DNA of 64,000 nt from CANKHA01 sp963731585 (GTDB lineage Bacteria > Pseudomonadota > Alphaproteobacteria > Rhizobiales > Xanthobacteraceae): contig CAVSWC010000005.1 in assembly GCA_963731585.1 (NCBI GenBank), positions 1-64,000 of the forward strand, in the 5' to 3' direction. Every line of letters starts with the position of its first letter. Positions within the stretch are counted from its first letter, which is position 1. A program made the position numbers and the translations under genes. The notes under the pieces are model-generated. The model was given only the letters and a program-made list of their open reading frames with translations, was not told where the DNA came from and made no database searches. Below, piece by piece: positions 7,782-16,853 of this stretch.

Positions 7782-9991
7782 ACGCGCCGCTCTCGATCGA
7801 CATCTCCCGCCGCGGCCTGCTTGCTGGCGGCGGTGCTCTCGTCATCAGCTTTTCGTTCTTGGACTATGCGGGCGCGCAAGCGCCGGTGCCGGCCGGCGCG
7901 TCGGTGCCTGACAACAGCATGCTGGATTCCTGGCTGCGCATCGACGCCCAAGGCGTGGTCACGGTCTATACCGGCCGCACTGAATTCGGGCAGGGCATGA
8001 AAACAGCGATGATCGCGCTCGCGGCAGAAGAGCTCAATCTCGATCCGAACACCGTCAAGCTCGTCAGCAGCGATACCGCACTGACGCCGAACGAGGGCTA
8101 CACCTCGGGCAGCCGCGCGATGTCGGATGGCGGCGTCTCCGTGCGCGCGGCCGCTGCGCATGCGCGTGAGATTCTGCTCAATGCCGCCGCGTCGAAATTC
8201 GGCGCGGAGGCGTCACAGCTCAAGCTCGACAAGGGCCGGGTGACCGCGCCCGATGGCAAAAGCGTCGGCTTTGGTGAACTGGTCGCCAACGACGCCATGC
8301 GCGTGAAACTGAACCGGCAAGCCAAGCTGAAGGACCCAAAAAACTACAGTGTGGTCGGCAAGGAATTCGCGCGCGTCGATATTCCCGCCAAAGTCACCGG
8401 CGGCGCCGCCTTCCTGCAGGACCTGCGGCTGCCCGGCATGGTGCATGCGCGCGTCGTGCGCCCGCCGAGCTATGACGCCAGGCTGAGGTCGGTCGATACG
8501 GTTTCGGTCGAGAAGCTTCCGGGCGTGCTGAAAGTGGTGCGCGACGGCAGCTTCCTTGCCGTCATTGCCGAGAAGGAATTCCAGGCGATCAAGGCCAGGC
8601 AGGCGCTCATTTCCGCCGCGCAATGGGACGAGCCGGCCAAGCTCACCGATTATCCCTCGCTCTACCAATTCCTGCAGACCACGCCGTCGCAGGAAGTCGT
8701 CATCCTCGACACCAAGAACACACCCGAACCCGGCACCAAGACGGTCGAGGTGAAATACACCCGCCCGTATCAGATGCATGGGTCGATCGGTCCGTCCTGC
8801 GGCGTCGGCCATGCCCACGACGGCAAGCTGACGGTCTGGGTGCATAACCAGGGCGCTTACCCGATGCGCCAAGCGATTGCCGATCTGGTGAAGCTGCCGG
8901 AAAACCAGGTCCGCTGTATCCATATGGAAGGGCCGGGCTGCTACGGCCACAACGGCGCCGACGACGCCGGCGGCGACGCGGCGCTGCTCGCCATGGCATT
9001 CCCCGGCCGTCCGGTGCGCGTGCAATGGTCACGCGAGGACGAACACGCTTGGGAGCCTTACGGCTCCGCCATGGTGACGAAGGCGAAAGTGTCGCTCGAT
9101 GACGGCGGCAAGATCGTCGACTGGCAGTACCACGTCTGGAGCATGACGCATTCCACGCGGCCCGGCGGCGCCAAGAGCCTGGTGGCGGCGTGGCACCGCG
9201 AACAGCCTCTGGTGTTGCCGCCTGCGGCGGCCCCGGCGGCCAATGAATCCGACGGCAACCGCAATGCCAAGCCGCCTTACACGCTGACCTGCGCAAAGGT
9301 CATCCATCACCACGTCAAGGAGGTGCCGCTGCGCGTTTCCGCCCTGCGCGGGCTCGGCGCCTATATGAACGTCTTCTCCGTCGAAAGCCTGATGGATGAA
9401 GTGGCCGCGGCCGCCGGGGCCGATCCGGTGGAATTCCGCCTGCGTTATCTCGAAGACCCGCGCGCCAGGGACGTCATCACAATGACCGCCGAGCGCTTCG
9501 GCTGGAAAGCCGGCAAGCTGCCGAAGGGCCGCGGCCGCGGCTTCGCCTATGCGCGCTACCGCAACGGGTCGAGCTACGTCGCGGTGGCGACGGAAGTGGA
9601 GGTCAATGCCGCAGGCGAGGTCCGCATTCCCCGCGTGGTAGCGGCCTGCGACAGCGGTCAGGCGGTCAGCCCGGACGGCATCCGAAACCAGATCGAGGGC
9701 GGCATCGTCCAGTCGGCAAGCTGGACGCTTTACGAGCAGGTCGGCTTCGACCGGACGCGCGTCACCAGCCGCGATTGGGAGAGCTATCCGATCATGCGCT
9801 TCTCGGCGGCTCCGGAGAGCGTGGAGGTGCATGTGATCGATCGGCCGGGCCAGCCTTTCCTCGGCGCCGGCGAGGCGTCGCAGGGGCCGATGGCGGCGGC
9901 GCTCGCCAATGCGGTGGCGCAGGCGGTCGGCGCTCGGCTGCGCGACCTGCCGCTCACGCCGGAGCGGATAAAGGCGGCGATGGGCGCCTAA
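7778..9991 (+). CDS. molybdopterin-binding large subunit, isoquinoline 1-oxidoreductase beta type
   Basis: 737 residues, close to the usual length of IorB-type subunits. A Tat signal is present (SRRGLLAGGG near residue 10, then a hydrophobic run), so the complex is likely exported folded to the periplasm or attached to the membrane. The Moco domains include TEFGQGMKTAMIALAAEEL, GSRAMSDGG, a central ALRGLGAYMNVFSVES and the C-terminal GAGEASQGPMAAALANAVAQ, where the active-site glutamate of the family sits. No FAD subunit follows, so electrons likely go to a cytochrome. Substrate unknown. Intact over 2.2 kb. Confidence 0.88.
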   Translation: MNAPLSIDISRRGLLAGGGALVISFSFLDYAGAQAPVPAGASVPDNSMLDSWLRIDAQGVVTVYTGRTEFGQGMKTAMIALAAEELNLDPNTVKLVSSDTALTPNEGYTSGSRAMSDGGVSVRAAAAHAREILLNAAASKFGAEASQLKLDKGRVTAPDGKSVGFGELVANDAMRVKLNRQAKLKDPKNYSVVGKEFARVDIPAKVTGGAAFLQDLRLPGMVHARVVRPPSYDARLRSVDTVSVEKLPGVLKVVRDGSFLAVIAEKEFQAIKARQALISAAQWDEPAKLTDYPSLYQFLQTTPSQEVVILDTKNTPEPGTKTVEVKYTRPYQMHGSIGPSCGVGHAHDGKLTVWVHNQGAYPMRQAIADLVKLPENQVRCIHMEGPGCYGHNGADDAGGDAALLAMAFPGRPVRVQWSREDEHAWEPYGSAMVTKAKVSLDDGGKIVDWQYHVWSMTHSTRPGGAKSLVAAWHREQPLVLPPAAAPAANESDGNRNAKPPYTLTCAKVIHHHVKEVPLRVSALRGLGAYMNVFSVESLMDEVAAAAGADPVEFRLRYLEDPRARDVITMTAERFGWKAGKLPKGRGRGFAYARYRNGSSYVAVATEVEVNAAGEVRIPRVVAACDSGQAVSPDGIRNQIEGGIVQSASWTLYEQVGFDRTRVTSRDWESYPIMRFSAAPESVEVHVIDRPGQPFLGAGEASQGPMAAALANAVAQAVGARLRDLPLTPERIKAAMGA

Positions 9992-10030
9992 AAACCCGAC
10001 GACGTTGGCTCATTCATCTTGGAGGCCACG

Positions 10031-11095
10031 ATGTTGCACGTTCGGACAGCTGGTCTTTTGCCGGAGCGGCTGGGCTATTCGGCCTAGTGTTGTCGCTCAC
10101 CCTCGCTCCGGCCCATGGGCAGGGCGCGCAAAGCGCCGCCGCGGACCGTCCCTGGCTCGACCGGGAACTGCTGAAGGCGGCGCAGGCGGAAGGAACGCTG
10201 ACGGTTTACTCGTCCACCAACGAGCAAGAGGGCCTTCCGCTCTGGAAAATCTTCGAGGAGGCCACCGGAATTAAAGTGAACTACATCCGCGGTGCCGACG
10301 GGCCTTTGATGGGCCGCATCGCCATGGAATACCGCAGCAGCGGGCAGAACACCTGGGATATCCTGCAGACCACAACGCTGAACAAGGTGCCGCCGAACTG
10401 TTGGCGAGTTTCGATCCTTCCGAAGCAAAAAACATCCTTCCCGAAGCGCGCGACCCTGGCCGCCGTTGGTACGGCGTTTATGCCAACTACAATACGCCGA
10501 GCTTCAACACTCAGCACGTCAAGCCGTCGGAATTGCCGCAGAGTTACGAGGAGTTCGTCACGCGCAAGGAGTGGGCGGGAAAGATCGCGATTGATCGCAG
10601 CGACAACGAATGGCTGAAGGGAATCATGATCCACTACGGTGAAGAGAAAGGCACGAAACTCATCAGGGACATCGTCGCCAATCTCAATCCAGTGGTCGTG
10701 GACGGCCACCTGGCCTTGGCCCGTTCGGTCGGCTCGGGAGAATACCTGGTTGCCTTGAACCAATATCTCATGTTGACGATGAACGTGAAGCTCGCCGGCA
10801 ATCCGATCGATTTCTGGGCCTTGGATCCGGTCGTGCTGCTGTTCGGTCAGGTCGGCATCAATGTGAAGGCGCCGCATCCCAATGCCGCACGTCTCGGCGC
10901 GAATTTCATGCTCAGCAAGGAGTCGCAGCAGTTCCTGGCCAAGTTCGGCAGGATTCCGACGCGGCCGACGTCACCAGTAATCCGCCCGGTATTGTGGAAA
11001 CGTTGAAGAAGAAAAAAATCCTTACGGTTCTGCTGACGCCGGAGGAAGAAAAACAATGGCAGAAAACTTTCGACGCGCTGTTCAAACCGCGCTGA
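10031..11095 (+). CDS. ABC-type extracellular solute-binding protein (Fe(III)-family fold), frame-broken
   Basis: Periplasmic binding protein. The signal peptide spans an indel near 10050 (LFGLVLSLTLAPAHGQ); the mature part begins LLKAAQAEGTLTVYSSTNEQ. The frame shifts near 10395 to SFDPSEAKNILPEARDPGR and again near 10972 to reach GIVETLKKKKILTVLLTPEE and the stop at 11095. The extracellular-binding-protein-1-like fold (YSSTNEQE, KIFEEATGIKVNYIRG) suggests binding of a small anion or organic acid. GGAGG precedes ATG 10031. No permease or ATPase gene is adjacent, so it would need a partner elsewhere. The indels are probably sequence errors because the conserved sequence continues across them. 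Confidence 0.75.
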
Positions 11096-11513
11096 GTGAC
11101 AAGACGCGCCGTGTTGCCGCCGGCACGGGCAGAACGGTGACCGCCGATGCCGAGAGACGGTGCGATCTGACTGATCACATCGGGCAGCCCGGTTCGGCCG
11201 GGCGTTACAGGTCCCGGCCGCGGCAGGGACACCTTGTTTAGGAACACGGCTGCGTGACCTTCCGACTGACCCACGATCACGTGAAGGCTGCGAATGCGCA
11301 ACTGATGACGCAGCGATTTGCCACCAGGGATCTTTTTGATGCATTGCAGCAAAAGTCGAACTTGCATTTGAAATGCGAGTTCTTCTCTGTGTAAGTAGCG
11401 GTTCAAACCGAAGCGTGGGCATGGAGCCCAGCCGCATTCAACAGCTTCCAAACCCGAAGCCAGTGGCAAAGGCGAAGCCCTATGCCGGAAATCAAAGCGA
11501 ATGGAGTGAAGTA
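11096..11513. other. 418-bp spacer without a recognisable gene
   Basis: Lies between two solute-binding protein genes. Both strands hold open stretches (minus strand 10912-11469; plus strand 11056-11241 and a short run ending near 11393), but none gives a family I recognise or has a clear ribosome-binding site. A decayed gene fragment with indels cannot be excluded. No RNA gene or terminator is obvious. Confidence 0.4.
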
Positions 11514-12549
11514 ATGCGGATCAGTAATTTTGTTCGCGGCGCGGCGGCGCGGTGTTGGCCGTTACGTCGGCGACGGCGGGATGGGCCCAGACCCCCGCGG
11601 AATTCTACAAAGGCAAAACCGTCGAGATGATGGTCGGCTACAGCGCGGGCGGCGGTTATGACGTCTACGCGCGCATGGTCGCTCGTTATATCGGCAAGCA
11701 CATTCCGGGCAATCCGACTGTCGTCGTGAAGAATCTGGAAGGCGCCGGCAGCCTGCGGCTTGCCAACGCCCTGTACAATGCACTGCCGAAGGATGGCACG
11801 GTGTTCGGCGACCATCGCCCGCGGCGGAGCTTTCGATCCGCTCCTCGGCAATAAGGCCGCTCAATTCGACGCCAGCAAATTCAACTGGATCGGCAGCGCC
11901 AATGACGAAGTCAGCGTCTGCGTCGCCTGGCACACCGCCGGCATCACCAAGATCGAGGACACTTTCAACAAGGAGCTCGTCGTGGGCGGCACCGGCCCGT
12001 CAGCCGATACCGATCAATTTCCGCGCATCGTGAACGGCGTGCTCGGCACGAAAATGAAGATCGTCAGCGGCTATCCGGGCGGCAATGACGTCAGCCTCGC
12101 CATGGAACGCGGCGAGGTGCAGGGCCGCTGCGGCTGGTCCTGGTCAAGCGTAATAGCCACCCGAAAGGAATGGTATGACAGCAAGAAGATCCACGTCCTC
12201 GTCCAATTGTCGCTGCAGAAACATCCAGACCTGCCGAATGTCCCGCTGATCCTCGACCTGGCGAAGACGCCGGAGCAGAAGCAGATCCTGACCCTGGTGT
12301 TTGCGCGTCAGGCGCTGGGCCGGCCCTTCGTCGCGCCTCCGGGAATTCCAGCAGGACCGCGTGGCCGCATTGCGCAAGGCCTTCATGGATACGATGAAGG
12401 ATCCTGAATTCCTTGCCGAAGCCGATAAGGCACAGCTGGAAGTCACTCCGATCCCCGGCGAAGAGGTGCAGAAGATCGTGGTCGAGGCCTACAAGGTCGA
12501 TCCAGCGATTGCAAAAAAGACGGAAGAACTGCTCAAAGTCAAAAACTAA
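11514..12549 (+). CDS. TctC-family (Bug-type) solute-binding protein, frame-broken
   Basis: Paralog of the intact protein at 56025-57074, which lets the frames be joined: AEFYKGKTVEMMVGYSAGGG and YIGKHIPGNPTVVVKNLEGA, then after an indel near 11810 FNWIGSANDEVSVCVAWHT and LAMERGEVQGRCGWSW, then after one near 12345 QDRVAALRKAFMDTMKDPEF to the stop. A further indel lies in the signal peptide near 11550. These proteins bind small carboxylates or aromatic acids in the periplasm. No TctA/TctB membrane genes are nearby, as is common for Bug-type orphans. GGAG lies upstream of ATG 11514. A strong hairpin follows the stop. Confidence 0.8.
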
Positions 12550-12555
12550 TCAAGC

Positions 12556-12589
12556 GACAATGCCGGCGGCCCAGCCCGCCGGCATTGTC
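12556..12589 (+). terminator. strong hairpin after the TctC-family gene
   Basis: Perfect 14-bp stem (GACAATGCCGGCGG / CCGCCGGCATTGTC) with a 6-nt loop, 7 bp after the stop. There is no U tract, so it may stabilise the upstream mRNA end or partly terminate rather than act as a full intrinsic terminator. Confidence 0.6.
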
Positions 12590-12647
12590 CATCAAGACCA
12601 CATCCAGCTCGGCCGCGCAGCGGCGCTCAATCACGAAGGTATCCCCA

Positions 12648-14415
12648 ATGGACGCAAAAACAGAGAAGAAAGCGAAGAATTACACCGGCTGGCAATCCGA
12701 CATCATTGTCGACCTGATCAAGCAATACGGCTTTCCCTTCATCACGCTGAATCCGGGCGCGAGTTTTCGCGGGCTGCACGACTCGATCGTGAATTACGGC
12801 AATAACGAACCGCCGATGATGCTGTGCAACCACGAAGAGATCGCGGTGCAGATTGCACACGGCTATGCCAAGGCCACCGGCAAGCCCGCCGCGGTGATCC
12901 TGCACAATCTCGTCGGCCTGCTGCACGCCTGCATGGCGATCTACTACGCCAATCTCGACCGCGTGCCGCTCTTCATCATGGGCGCCACCGGCCCGATGGA
13001 CGAAGGCAAGCGCCGGCCGCATATCGACTGGACGCATACCGCCCTGGTGCAGGGCAATGCCGTGCGCGACTACACCAAATGGGACTATCAGCCGACCTCG
13101 ATCCATGGCGTGCCGGAATCCTTCGCGCGTGCTTATTCGATCATGACGACGGAGCCGACCGGGCCGATCTATATGTGCTACGACGCCGCGCTGCAGGAAG
13201 CGCCGCTGACCGAGAAAATCCCGCTGCCGCCGAAGGACGTCCGCCGCCACGCCGGCCCGCATGATGCCGAATCCGAAGGCGTTACAGGCCATCGCCGACA
13301 AGCTGCTGGACGCCGAGCATCCGATGCTGATGCCGGAATATCATGGTCGCCGCGAAGGCGGCTTCGAGAGCATGGTGAAGTTGGCGGAAACCGTCGGCGC
13401 GGGCGTCTGGAGCATCCCGAGCTCGCTCAATTTCCCCAACAAGCACCCGCTCAACCTGAGCTTCGACAAGCAGTCGCTGAAGAAGACCGATCTGTTGCTC
13501 GGCCTCGACGTGCGCGATTACGAAAAGCAGTACATGGAACTCAACAGCACCATGCGCACTTTGGAGTCGCTGGTGCCGGAGAGCTGCGACTTCGTCGAGA
13601 TCGGCTTCGGCGAGATCAACATCAGCAAATGGGCGATGGATTATTGCCGTATGCAGCCCACCTCGGTGCGCGCGCTCGGCGATACCATCCTCGGCGTGCC
13701 GGAACTCACCCGCATCTGCGGCGAGCGCATTGCCAAGGACGGCAAGCTGCAAAAGAAGATCGCCGACCGCAAGGCGGCGATCGGCAAGCGGCATGACGAG
13801 GTCTGGGCCAAGTGGCAGGAGGACACGAAGAAGAACTGGGATGCATCCCCGATCACCTTCGGCCGCCTGTCGCACGAGGTCTGGGAGGTCATCAAGAAAG
13901 AGGACTGGGTGCTCGCCGCCAACGACCTGAAGCGGACGATCCCGAAGGTCTGGGACTTCGACAAGCCCTATCGTTGGCCCGGCGTGGAGCTCGGCACCTC
14001 GACCCAGATCGGCATCTCGATCGGGGTGGCGCTCGCGCACAAGGCTGCGGGCCGGCTCGTGGTGGACATCCAGCCTGACGGCGACCTGATGTTCGACGCC
14101 GGCGCGCTCTGGGTCGCCGCCAAGTATCAGATCCCGATGCTGATCGTGATGCACAACAACCGCGCCTACTACAACGATTGGGAGCACCAGATCCGCATGG
14201 CCAAGCTGCGCGGCACCGACGAGGCCAAGGCCCATATCGGCATGGACCTGTTCGGGCCGGAGCCGGATTTCGGCAAGCTGGCGCAGTCGATGGGCTGCTA
14301 TGGCGAAGGCCCGATCGACAACCCGAAGGACATCCGCCCGGCGCTCGAGCGCGCCATCGCGGAAGTGAAGAAGGGCCGCGTCGCGCTGGTCGATACCATC
14401 ACCCAGCACCGCTAG
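12648..14415 (+). CDS. thiamine-diphosphate-dependent enzyme (acetolactate synthase / benzoylformate decarboxylase family)
   Basis: About 588 residues with one indel near 13255. The N-terminal Pyr domain holds the conserved glutamate that activates ThDP (CNHEEIAVQIAHGYAKATG, near 65). The central domain is at about 205-330. The C-terminal PP domain carries the metal/diphosphate motif PDGDLMFDAGALW...MHNN near 480-510. ATG 12648 is chosen because an upstream in-frame start overlaps the hairpin region. Family members decarboxylate or ligate 2-oxo acids; in this cluster a 2-oxo acid made during ring catabolism is the likely substrate, but sequence alone does not name it. Followed by a repeat and a bidirectional terminator. 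Confidence 0.82.
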
Positions 14416-14433
14416 GCTAGCGCTTAGTTACCT

Positions 14434-14520
14434 CCGCTCATTCCCGCGCATGCGGGAATCCAGGCGCCGGGAAAGATTTTCGTTTGTGCTCTGGATCCCC
14501 GCTTTCGCGGGGATGAGCGG
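14434..14520. repeat. dispersed palindromic repeat, family A, copy 1
   Basis: Begins CCGCTCATTCCCGCGCATGC and ends CGCGGGGATGAGCGG. The two ends are complementary (CCGCTCAT / ATGAGCGG) and each holds an inner GC palindrome, followed or preceded by ATCCAG / CTGGAT. The whole can fold as a branched cruciform. Copy 2 is at 57114-57197. Confidence 0.85.
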
Positions 14521-14533
14521 CGAGGGAATAAAA

Positions 14534-14562
14534 AAAGGCCGCATCGAAAAGATGCGGCCTTT
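14534..14562. terminator. bidirectional intrinsic terminator between the ThDP gene and cysH
   Basis: Perfect 12-bp stem (AAAGGCCGCATC / GATGCGGCCTTT) with loop GAAAA. It has an A-run on the left and T-rich sequence on the right, so it can work on both strands. It sits between convergent genes, 18 bp past the cysH stop. Confidence 0.85.
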
Positions 14563-14580
14563 AGTTTTCCAGGAGGATGA

Positions 14581-15305
14581 TCAGATTCCCGCGCCGTCTA
14601 TCAGCGGCATGCGGTTGTGGATGCCGCACTCGGTTTTCTCGCTGTCGGCCCAGCGGCCGGCGCGCGCGGAGTCGCCGGGATTGGTGCGGCGGGTGCAGGG
14701 CATGCAGCCGAGCGAGGTGAAGCCTTGGCCCGCCAGCGGGTGGCGCGGCAGGTTCCAGCTCTTGAACAGTCTTCGCGATTTCGGCTGGGGTGACGCGCGC
14801 CAGCGGATTGAACTTCAACCGCGAGCCCTCGACTTCCACGGCGGGAATACGGCTGCGCTGGCCGCCCTGATAACGCTTGCGTCCGTTGATCCAGGCGTCG
14901 AAGTCGTTGAGCACTTCGCCCAGCGGCTCGACCTTGCGCAGATAGCAGCAGGCGTCTGGATCAGCGGCCCAGAGGTCGCGCGCCGGATCCTTCTGCGCCA
15001 ATGCCGTCGGCCGATGGCGTGATCGTGCGCACGTCGGTGAGGCCGAGACGGTCAATCAGCGTATCGCGATAGGCCACAGTTTCAGGAAACAGCCAGCCGG
15101 TATCCAGAAAGACGACAGGGATCGAAGGATCGACGTCGGCGACGACCTTCAACAGCGTGGCGGATTCGATGCCGAAGGAAGACGCCACCGCGACGCGGCC
15201 TCGGCCGACGCTGCGCAGCGCCTCCGCGACGATCGCTGAGGGCGTCGCCTCCGCCAGTTGTTCACTGAGCTTGGCCGCCTCGACGGCCTTCAGATTGGCG
15301 TTCAT
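14581..15305 (-). CDS. cysH: assimilatory adenylyl-sulfate (APS) reductase, CysH family, frame-broken
   Basis: About 241 residues. It reduces APS to sulfite with thioredoxin in cysteine synthesis. The N-terminal part reads VASSFGIESATLLKVVADVD and FLDTGWLFPETVAYRD. After an indel near 15003 comes PDACCYLRKVEPL, and after a second near 14768 LGCMPCTRRTNPGD and the catalytic tail TECGIH. The CC plus CxxC cysteines bind the [4Fe-4S] cluster that separates APS reductases from PAPS reductases, so APS is the expected substrate. Both indels restore perfect family sequence and are likely errors. The region upstream is AT-rich and may hold the promoter. Confidence 0.85.
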
Positions 15306-15506
15306 GGCGCCCTAACCAAATAGGAGAAGTATATTTTTCTATATAGGAGAGGGAAGTGCGGGGCAAAAAGAAAATAATTTCTGATATGCGCGGAAATTAC
15401 GGAAGGAAAATACTGTAGTTCCGGCGACCACAGACCTGGCGTCGCGCAGCGCCGCCGCGCCACGTTGCTCCGAACAGTTATCGATCGATAAGGGGTGGTG
15501 CGGCCG
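15306..15506 (-). promoter_or_regulatory. AT-rich upstream region of cysH
   Basis: The 200-bp gap between cysH and the upstream aminotransferase contains the most AT-rich short run in this part (about 15315-15350, with TATATTTTTCTATATAGGAG on the plus strand). This suits a promoter reading towards cysH. No CysB-like or other operator could be defined by eye. Confidence 0.35.
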
Positions 15507-16721
15507 CTACTCGGCCGCCGCCCGCGCCGGCTTCTCGGCGGAAACGATGTAATCCATCGCCGCCTGCACGCCGCCTTTCTTGAAGGGAATCCCGGCAAGC
15601 GCGAGCGTCATTTCAGTGGCCGCGAGCGCACCCATCAGCATCAGCTCGTTGATGTCGCCAAGGTGGCCGATGCGGAAATACCGTCCGACCAAAGGCCCGA
15701 AGCTCGTGCCGTAGGAGATGTTGAAACGCTCCAGCGCCAGATTGCGGAAGGCTTCAGCGTTGTGTCCTTCGGGCAGCAGCACGCCGGTCACCGTCGGGGA
15801 GTAATATTTCGAATCACGGCAGATGATCTCCAGCCCCCAAGCTCGCACCGCGCGGCGCGTGGCTTCCGCCAGCAGGTTGTGGCGGGCGAAGACGTTTTCG
15901 AGCCCTTCCTCGTGCAACATATCGATTGCGGTCGCCAAGCCATGCAGCATTAGCGTCGCGGGCGTGTAGGGGAAGAACCCATTTTTGTTCATCGCGATCA
16001 TCTCGTCCCATGCCCAGAACGACTTCGGCAGTTTCGCGGTCTTCGATGCCGCCAGCGCCTTGTCGCTCACGGCATTGAACGACATTCCAGGCGGCAACAT
16101 CAGGCCCTTCTGCGCGCCGCCAATGGTGACGTCCACGCCCCATTCATCGTGACGATAATCGGTGGAAGCGAGCGAGGAGATCGTATCGACGAAATAGAGC
16201 GCTGGGTGTTTGGCGCGATCGATGGCCTTGCGGATCTCGGCGATGGGCGAGAGGCAGCCGGTTGCGGTCTCGTTGTGCAGGACGCAGACCGCCTTGATCT
16301 CGTGGTTCTTGTCTTCGCGCAGCTTGGCTTCGATCGCCGCGGGGTCGGCGCCGGTCCGCCAGTCGGTCGAAATGCCCTCCGGAACGAGACCGTACTTGGC
16401 CGCCATGGTTTTCCACAGCAAGGCGAATTGCCCGGTCTCGACGATCAACACGCGGTCGCCGGGCGAGAGCGTGTTGACCAGGGCGCCTTCCCAGGCCCCG
16501 GTGCCGGTGGCGGTGTAGATGATCACCGGATTGGTGGTCTTGAAGATGGTCTTGATGCCCTCGAGACAGCGCTTGGCGAGCGTGGCGAATTCCGGCCCGC
16601 GATGGTCGATCATTGGCGTGTCCATGGCCCGCAGCACGCGGTCAGGGAGCGGGGTTGGACCGGGGATATGCAGGAAATGCCGGCCGATCGGGCGGGAGGA
16701 ATTCTTCGCCATTGCAGTCAT
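15507..16721 (-). CDS. serine--glyoxylate aminotransferase (class V, PLP)
   Basis: 404 residues, complete. Transfers the amino group of serine to glyoxylate, giving hydroxypyruvate and glycine. Class V fold: HIPGPTPLPDRVLRAMD at the start, TGTGAWEGAL near 70, and the PLP-lysine in IGGAQKGLMLPPG near 200. The C-terminal substrate domain ends ISYGTSFGPLVGRYFRIGHL. Two possible starts (16721 and 16712) differ by three residues. It lies head-to-head with a FAD/Fe-S oxidoreductase gene 132 bp away. If that enzyme oxidises glycolate, the pair would turn C2 acids into glycine. Confidence 0.9.
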   Translation of the reverse strand: MTAMAKNSSRPIGRHFLHIPGPTPLPDRVLRAMDTPMIDHRGPEFATLAKRCLEGIKTIFKTTNPVIIYTATGTGAWEGALVNTLSPGDRVLIVETGQFALLWKTMAAKYGLVPEGISTDWRTGADPAAIEAKLREDKNHEIKAVCVLHNETATGCLSPIAEIRKAIDRAKHPALYFVDTISSLASTDYRHDEWGVDVTIGGAQKGLMLPPGMSFNAVSDKALAASKTAKLPKSFWAWDEMIAMNKNGFFPYTPATLMLHGLATAIDMLHEEGLENVFARHNLLAEATRRAVRAWGLEIICRDSKYYSPTVTGVLLPEGHNAEAFRNLALERFNISYGTSFGPLVGRYFRIGHLGDINELMLMGALAATEMTLALAGIPFKKGGVQAAMDYIVSAEKPARAAAE

Positions 16722-16853
16722 CCCTTGTGCGCGGGCGCTGCCCGCCGGATATCTTGTGGGGTTGAACTATGAATGCGACAGTCGGGTCAAGGGCGTTTGG
16801 ACTAATGGCTAGCGCATGATCCGCGGTTAGAAAACGGTCATTGAAGACGAGGC

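Noticed and set aside
11056..11469. Possible genes on either strand in the spacer between the two binding-protein genes
   Set aside because: No family recognised, no good ribosome-binding site, and frames are interrupted; kept only as an unexplained spacer.
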